Shown here piece after piece: positions 58,169-64,000 of a DNA stretch of 64,000 nt. The notes below the pieces were generated by a model, which saw only the letters and a list, made by a program, of their open reading frames with translations, was not told the DNA's origin and ran no database searches. Origin of the DNA: Tragulus kanchil (lineage: Eukaryota; Chordata; Mammalia; Artiodactyla; Tragulidae); assembly GCA_022376925.1 (NCBI GenBank), contig JAIOJX010000032.1, positions 103,904,794-103,968,793 of the forward strand, in the 5' to 3' direction. Each line of letters starts with the position of its first letter. The first letter of the stretch is position 1. Position numbers and translations under genes: made by a program.

Positions 58169-58342
58169 CTTTTTTTTGTTTGTTTAAACTTTTATTTATT
58201 TATTTTTGGCTGTGCTGGGTCTTCATTGATGCACGGGTTTAACTGCTCCGCAGTGTGTGGGTTCTTCCTGGATCAGGGATCGAACCTGTGTCTCCTGCAT
58301 TGGCAGATGGGTTCTTACCCACTGAGCCACAAGGGAATCCCT
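58169..58342 (-). mobile_element. Bov-tA/CHR-2-like tRNA SINE with target-site duplication
   Basis: A T-rich start (antisense tail), TTTGGCTGTGCTGGGTCTTC, ATCAGGGATCGAACCTGTGT and CCACTGAGCCACAAGGGAAT. Direct repeats of 13 bp with one mismatch flank it (CCCCACCTATCTT at 58159 and CCCCACCTGTCTT at 58343). Confidence 0.88.
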
Positions 58343-59069
58343 CCCCACCTGTCTTGTTTCTCCTCCTCTTGCTAGGGTAATTTGCCAGTTAGACCCAACA
58401 GACTCTTCAGCAGGATCTTACATTCCTACACACATGCGCACGCACCTTTAGTGGAGGCCAACTCAGTGAAATCGTTGCTGGAAGGAGGAGAGTCAGAAGG
58501 CCAATCTACTTTGGAAAGAGAAAAGCATGGGGATGATCTCAGATGTAAAGAACACCATCTGCTTACCTTATGTTTGTAATGATCTATTGTTTCTTTTCAT
58601 AGGCATCAAAAAGCACATAGTTCTCCTTTGCAGGGATTGGTGGCTGGTGGATAAGGGTGCGTTATTCAAGTTTCTCAGATCAAAATTGGAAGTGGAAAGA
58701 CTCAAGTTAGAACACTTAGGATAATGCGCTTCTGTGGCCTGGTTTCTTACCAGTAAACACCAGGATGCCTTCCCAGGGATGCTGAGGAGTACGTCGTACC
58801 CCCTTCCGTCTGCCCTGGTCTCTGGGATCAGGATGAAAAGGCCTTTGCTTCTCTCTGCCTGTCCTCTCCGCATTGCCACATCCATCCTCTCCCTCTGGGA
58901 GACTGAAATGAGATGGGGACTCTGGGGAAGACGCTCCGATGCCAGGACAGCCCTCCCTTGGGCCTGATGGCCTGGCCAAGCCATCTGGGGCTTTTGTTAC
59001 CCTTTCTTTCTCAGGTGGCATGGGCAAGAGCTCGGCATGATGTCCACTTGGTTCACTGGAGCGGCAGTA

Positions 59070-59165
59070 CCTCAGCCCCCTCACTTAGAACTGAGCAGAG
59101 GCCTGTCTGACCTGAGAGTCACACAGCAGGTGGTTTATAGCCCAGCCTGGAACCCTGATCCTAGA
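59070..59165 (-). mobile_element. MIR fragment, weak
   Basis: TGACCTGAGAGTCACACAGC, then AGGTGGTTTATAGCCCAGCC and TGGAACCCTGATCC, follows the antisense MIR order. Confidence 0.45.
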
Positions 59166-61235
59166 ACCCTCTGTCCAGGTTTCTCTCCTAAAAGTCCTGA
59201 AGAAATGCCAGGTGACGCTGGATAACATGGCTCTTCCCTTTCCATAGGGGAGGCTGAGGCAGTCCCCATGGCTCTGTTGCGGCCAAGCAGAGACGAAACC
59301 CGCATCCTCTGGTCCTGAGTGTGCCTGTGCCCTGTCCCTGCTGAACCTCCCTGAGGCGATGTGGCTGACCGCTTCCAGAGGCTCTTCACTTGGATGCTTA
59401 GATCTGGCGAAGCTCTCTGTGGCTCGGAGCCTCAGCCACTGGACGCGGGGCCATCCCTCAGCGTCGAAGGGAGCGCTCGTCCATTCCTCCTCTCACGTGA
59501 CGGCCCACTGGCTGTTCAGAGGCAGAAATCCTGTGTCGCTCACTCCGGTGTGTCATCCGAACCTATTTTTAACGCCAGCCAGTTCTGTCTCTTCACGTAG
59601 CAACTGCTCTGTGTGTTTTTCCAAGCTGCAGAATTAGAGCCTGTTCTCCAAATGGATCTCACATAAAGCCAAGAGGCCTCTTCCTGTCCCTTCCGCTCTC
59701 GCCACCCCACGTCTCTCCATCTTGGCCTTTCCATCTGGGTGATGAGATTCTCTCCGTCCCCTCAGCTGTGTCTTCAGTCTGTTGATGCTGCTCAAATTCC
59801 CTCTAGGAAACTTGGCTGAGAGGGCCCCAGGTCACTCCTGGATTTTGCAGAGAATGTTGTATTTTGAGTTCTGATTTTTGCACAGACTGCTGAAGCTTCT
59901 GTCACAATAACGCCTGTGAAAGCACACCTCCCTCCCCGGAACAGCCGTCACAGGCCTTCGTTGCTCAGAGCTGGAGTGCCTGGCCCCTCGCCCAGTGTCC
60001 TCCACCGCCCAGCTGTGAGCACACCAGCCACGTGCCCCTCGCGTGCTGGGTGCTCGGCTGCGCGGCCCGTGCGGAGTTCCAGTCAAGCAAGGCTGCTCTT
60101 GGCGTCACAGGTGGGCCCCGTGCTGCTACACGCGGCCGTGTTGGGGTGGGGCGAGGAGGCAGGGGATCTGCAGAACAAAGTTCCATTTTGCAGCCTTGTA
60201 AATCAGTCAGGAGGGGTTGGCCGACCTGGCAGGCGTCCGCCGTTCACTCTGAGTGTGCTTTTATTCAGTTTTCCAGGAGCTCCGTGTGCATAGCACTGTT
60301 GTTTTTTTTTCTTTTTTTGATCCTGTGCTGGTTTGTGGGTGAGGCTAACTGGGGGTCTCAGAGTAAGGTCCTGTCTTATAAGCAACACCCCCCAGGCTCT
60401 GCTTTTTGAATGAAGCATGAATGTTTGCCCTCTACAAGATACGAGGGGGAGGCTCCTGGGAGATTGTCTCTTGGTCCTTCTGGAGTAACCCTGTTGTCCC
60501 TTGAGTTGCATGAGACTGCTTGCTGCCCATCAAGGAACGGGCCCCCATCCAGGACTTGCTGAGTCTGTTCATTTGTGGGGCCTTGGGTCCTCGCGTGGTG
60601 GTGGCTGGGCTTGTTAGGACTGCACTGGGGTGCCTGGCACAGGGTAGGAGGGGTCAGGTGGGCGTGTTAGCCACCCTGGGCCTCTCTTCTGCTGGGAACG
60701 CTTCGCGTTGTCGGGAGCAGCAAGCCCGGATTCCTTAGCATGTCTTTTAAGGCTCCTCCCGTCGCTCAGATCCCAAGTGTGACCCCTGCATCTCTACGGT
60801 GGAGAGGAGAAGGTATTTGTTCCATGGCAGGGGCAGTGTTGGAGTCTCCCCTCATGACTGACGGCAGGGTCTGGAGGGCAGGGGAGCCTGCGTGTAGGGT
60901 GGCATCCGGAGCACATGAACAACGCTGGGCGGCTGCACCGCTAAGGCCGGCAGTGAACCCCGAGGTGGTTGTGTAGCCGTTTTCATAAAGAAAGCCTGCT
61001 CTTGAGGGAGAACGTGGTAGGATGAGCCCTCCTTGGAAGTCTCCTGGCTGTGAACAAAAATAAAATGCTTTGCAGGGAGGAGAGCGCTCTCAGCCTCAGG
61101 CAGATGTCTGAAGGCACCTCGGGCCTTCCAAGTGGACGCGATCCCGGAGGCTTGGAGGAGGCAGCTGGCTGCAGTGGGCCACACCGCTCTGTGCAAGGCC
61201 TGTTTTCTATTTGGAAAAGAATTTTTAGTTAGTTT

Positions 61236-61258
61236 AAAAAAAAAAGAAGAAGAAGAAG
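61236..61258 (+). repeat. A run followed by (GAA)4-5
   Basis: Ten A bases, then GAAGAAGAAGAAG. A low-complexity tract; not duplicated. Confidence 0.85.
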
Positions 61259-61461
61259 CGTGAGTTCCCAAACCGTGTGCCCAATTTGATTCTGCCTTTT
61301 TTAGTTCATGTGCGCATGTAGGCATGTACGGAGGAAGGGTGGTGAGGGGGCTGCTGGGAGGTGGCAGGGGTTGGCCCAGACGTCATTAGCTAGCTATTAT
61401 CCGCAGGCTTTGATAATTAGTGGGTTTGTAGGTGGTTTTTAAGTTTTGACCTCTTAAAGAG

Positions 61462-61690
61462 TTTTTTTTTTTTTTTTTTTAAATCCATTTCTTATTTTTA
61501 AAATATTTATTTAGTCTGCACTGGGTCTTCATCACTGCACATAAACTTTCTCTAGCGAGGGCTACTCTCTCATTGCAGCGCATGGGCTTAGTTGCCCTGT
61601 GGCATGTGGGATCTTCCCGGACCAGGGATCAGACCCGTGTCCCGTGCACTGGCAGGTGGATTCTTAACCATGGAACCACTGGGAAGGTCC
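61462..61690 (-). mobile_element. CHR-2-like SINE
   Basis: A T run of about 20, then TTTAGTCTGCACTGGGTCTT, CATGGGCTTAGTTGCCCTGT, GGCATGTGGGATCTTCCCGG and AACCATGGAACCACTGGGAA. Short imperfect direct repeats (TAAAGAGTT at 61455, TAAGAGTT at 61691) flank it. Confidence 0.88.
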
Positions 61691-61713
61691 TAAGAGTTGT
61701 ATAATGAACGGGA

Positions 61714-61899
61714 AAGAAAGTGAAAGTCGCTCAGTCGTGTCCAAGTCTTTGCGACTCACGGACGGGCCGTGGAATTCTCCAGGCAGGACTACTGGAGTCT
61801 ATAGCTTTTCCCTTCTCCAGGAGATCTTCCCAACCCAGGGATCAAACCCAGGTCTGCCACATTGCAGGCAGACTCTTAACCATCTGAGCCAGCAATGGG
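61714..61899 (-). mobile_element. Bov-tA SINE
   Basis: GAAAGTGAAAGTCGCTCAGT, CCGTGGAATTCTCCAGGCAG, CTTCTCCAGGAGATCTTCCC, GGGATCAAACCCAGGTCTGC and CTTAACCATCTGAGCCAGCA give a nearly full-length antisense Bov-tA, with the BovB-like tail fused to a tRNA-like head. This family is restricted to ruminants. Confidence 0.92.
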
Positions 61900-62409
61900 G
61901 AGGAGATAAAATTTAGGGTCTTCCTGTTCTTGCAGGAGAGGCTGTTTCCTGTCCCTGCCCCCTGATAGGTGTGTGAACTGGGTCAGGGAGAGCATCTTGA
62001 AGAAGAACCCTAGGGGTCACCTTCTCCAACTCCCCCATTGGACGCCTGGAGTGATGGCGGCCCAGAGACAGTGGGAACTGGCCCCGAGCTCCGAGCCAAG
62101 ACCCTCGCTGGAGGTCTCTTGTCTCCTGACTCCTTCCTCCCCTATACTCTGGCAGGTGGGGGAGGGTGGGGGTGGAGTTCCTTGGGCACCTACTGCAGCC
62201 CCCATGTGCTGTAGGTTGCCATGAATGTAAGGGGTAGGGGTTGGATTGGGTTTCGTGTTTTTAGAGAAAACTCACGAGACACTTTGCTGAGTGCTTTAAT
62301 GGAGTTCTAACTCCCAAGTTGGAAACCGCAGGGAGAGGCTGATTCCTAGCAATCCAGAAAGACCTGGCTCCAGATGGCCAGGTTTGAGCAGGTCTTAGAG
62401 TAATAAATG

Positions 62410-62500
62410 TTGTGATCCTTTATTGAACACCTGCTGTATGCCTCACATTGTGAGATGGGTAATGAAACAGCCCCTGCTGTTGAGGTGGGGCGGGGCGTGT
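62410..62500. mobile_element. Weak L2/MIR-class fragment
   Basis: CCTTTATTGAACACCTGCTG, then TATGCCTCACATTGTGAGAT and GAAACAGCCCCTGCTGTTGA, is the familiar relic that includes an ACCTACTATGTGCCAGGC-like motif. Confidence 0.45.
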
Positions 62501-63019
62501 CGCATTGATAGATGTGGGGGTGGGGTCCCTTGGATTGGGCTTTGTGTGCAAGTATAATTTCTTAACTCTTCTGTCACCTTGTAACATTGGTTGCAGCTTT
62601 CGCTTTCTTTTTTTTCCTTTTCTGCCCTTTTGAAAGGTTTCCATTATAAGTACGTTTGCCTCAAAATCAGAGAATGGCCATAACTGTCATACTTTAAGAC
62701 ACAGAATTAAACACCGCAGAGCTACTTAACTTTGCAGCTGGAAGAGCCTATAAAGGATAAAGTTATTGCCTCAGCTTCCTGACACCTGAGTCACCACTAC
62801 CATGGCCATCCTTTCACAGAAGGCTAGCGAACGTCCATTTCCACCAGATGTCAAAGAATTGCACCTTCCACTTAGGACAGCTGTGGTTTTTCTAGCCCTC
62901 ACGTTCAAAGGACCATGGTCTCCTAGTTTCACAGGAAGAAGAGATTTGATGTCAGGGAGCCTCATAAGTCATGCACTGGGTTCAGGCTTTCATTTAAAAA
63001 ATATCTGTATCCTTAATAT

Positions 63020-63460
63020 ATAAAGAGCTCATACATATCATTAAAGAAAGACGTCAAATACCAAAATAGCCAAGGCAACGATTGATTTGTCATTTGTTTT
63101 ATTAAATGGCCAGTGTAAACCATTTTAAAAGGTTAGTGATCCAAAAGATTAAGTTAAAATACCAAAGAGCTCAAAGAGATCCCATTTTGTAACTACTAAG
63201 TTAGCAAACACTGATGTAATGCCCTGTTAATTAAAGTAGTTGAATAATGATATTAGTCTCATTAAAAAATCATGTTTTTCTTTGACTGTTTAATGAGAGG
63301 GAGAGAAGTGCATATTATTTAACAAAAAAATAGTGGCTACTTCTGCTGTACTGTGTTCTATAATCAGGAAGTGTCTTATGTTAAATGAAAAACGCTAATT
63401 TAAAGCGCTGAGTTGCTGAAGCTTTCTAGATCTTTCTTTAAAAGGAAATCGTTGTTTCTG
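63020..63460. promoter_or_regulatory. Candidate conserved AT-rich non-coding block
   Basis: A long AT-rich, repeat-free stretch with CCCTGTTAATTAAAGTAGTT, AATGATATTAGTCTCATTAA and CGCTAATTTAAAGCGCTGAG. The composition contrasts with the GC-rich rest of the window. Function is inferred. Confidence 0.3.
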
Positions 63461-63970
63461 AAGGGAAGACTGAGGAAAAGTAAATCCAGACTCTCAGAGT
63501 GGGAGAAGAGGGAAAAGGCCGCCTTCAGCCGGCTCTCCACACAGACACTCATTCTCTCGTCTGTAGAGTAGGGGTGCTTGTGTCTACCTCAGAAGGCCTC
63601 CTGGGGGCCCAGGGAGCGATGGTGGGAACGCACCTGGCTTGTTCTGAGCATTGGACCAGAGCGCCTCCACTTCCACCCTGCCCAGCGCTGGTCCGTCAGC
63701 TCCCTCTTTCTCATCCCAGTTGTTAGGGGTCCACCTTTTCTGTCCTCACCTTGAGAACAATCAGTGCCACATTGGCTGAATAACACAGTTAATCAGGGCA
63801 AGAGAGGACTTTGGTTTTCCGAAATGGATCTTGTGCTCTTGTCCACCTTTCTGATCGCATCACTGACCCATCCAGCCTGCTTGACTGCTGGATGAAAATG
63901 TGAACAGTAGGAGAAGGATCATCTCCTAGGTGGGGTACTCCTGTTGTGGAAAGGTGTTAGTTTTTCTCCA

Positions 63971-64000
63971 TATATGTGTGTGTGTGTTTGTGTGTGTGTG
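63971..64000 (+). repeat. TATA/TG microsatellite at window edge
   Basis: TATATG followed by TG repeats with one TTT interruption, running off the end of the window, so its full length is unknown. Confidence 0.85.

Larger units (their letters stand above)
56198..64000. other. 7.8-kb tail without 1.1-kb duplications
   Basis: The longest stretch free of tandem copies. It holds the GT microsatellite, MIR/L2 relics, three ruminant SINEs and an AT-rich block. 59200-60480 is GC-rich with CpGs but shows no exon; 60480-61450 and 62230-63020 are unique DNA without recognised features. Confidence 0.55.

Overview
This is nuclear DNA of a pecoran ruminant (cattle, sheep, goat, antelope, deer and relatives). 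The diagnostic evidence is the repeat content: Bov-tA-type tRNA SINEs, CHR-type cetartiodactyl tRNA-Glu SINEs and a 3' BovB/Bov-A LINE fragment, over a background of old MIR, L2, L1 and DNA-transposon relics. I cannot tell which species, chromosome or locus it is. I find no convincing protein-coding exon, rRNA, functional tRNA or other RNA gene. The longer open frames are unspliced, compositionally odd, and occur in GC-rich non-coding or duplicated DNA.

The dominant structure is 18 head-to-tail direct duplications, each 1.07-1.18 kb, with unrelated sequence in each pair. Second copies begin near 1928, 5192, 9370, 11500, 14443, 19982, 24213, 28678, 31612, 35362, 37161, 41154, 43041, 46465, 48331, 51016, 53112 and 55046. 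They add up to about 19.9 kb, so the non-redundant sequence is about 44 kb. Several pairs overlap, so some segments occur three times (around 10.36, 35.0, 40.9, 46.2, 50.9 and 52.7 kb). In most pairs, small indels and scrambled bases concentrate at the right end of copy 1 and the left end of copy 2, right at the junction. The copies are otherwise almost identical, homopolymers included. This is what neighbouring contigs with about 1.1 kb overlaps look like when placed end to end without merging. I judge it far more likely an assembly artefact than a biological amplification, but only raw reads can settle it.

Layout: 0-3 kb holds MIRs, a CHR SINE and a Bov-tA, with duplication A. 3-8.3 kb holds an old DNA transposon, duplication B and unique GC-rich DNA. 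8.3-15.6 kb holds duplications C, D and E, with sequence that looks like conserved non-coding elements and L1 fragments. 15.6-23 kb is mostly unique with an LTR-like repeat, L2, duplication F and an L1 split by a CHR SINE. 23-38.3 kb holds duplications G to K. 38.3-44.2 kb holds L and M, with one CHR SINE in triplicate. 44.2-56.2 kb holds N to R, with a triplicated BovB fragment and an AT-rich possible enhancer. 56.2-64 kb has no duplication and carries a TG microsatellite, MIR/L2 and three SINEs.

Several unique stretches rich in TAAT-type homeodomain motifs look like conserved non-coding elements, as in a large intron or the intergenic territory of a developmental gene. That is inference and needs a genome alignment.
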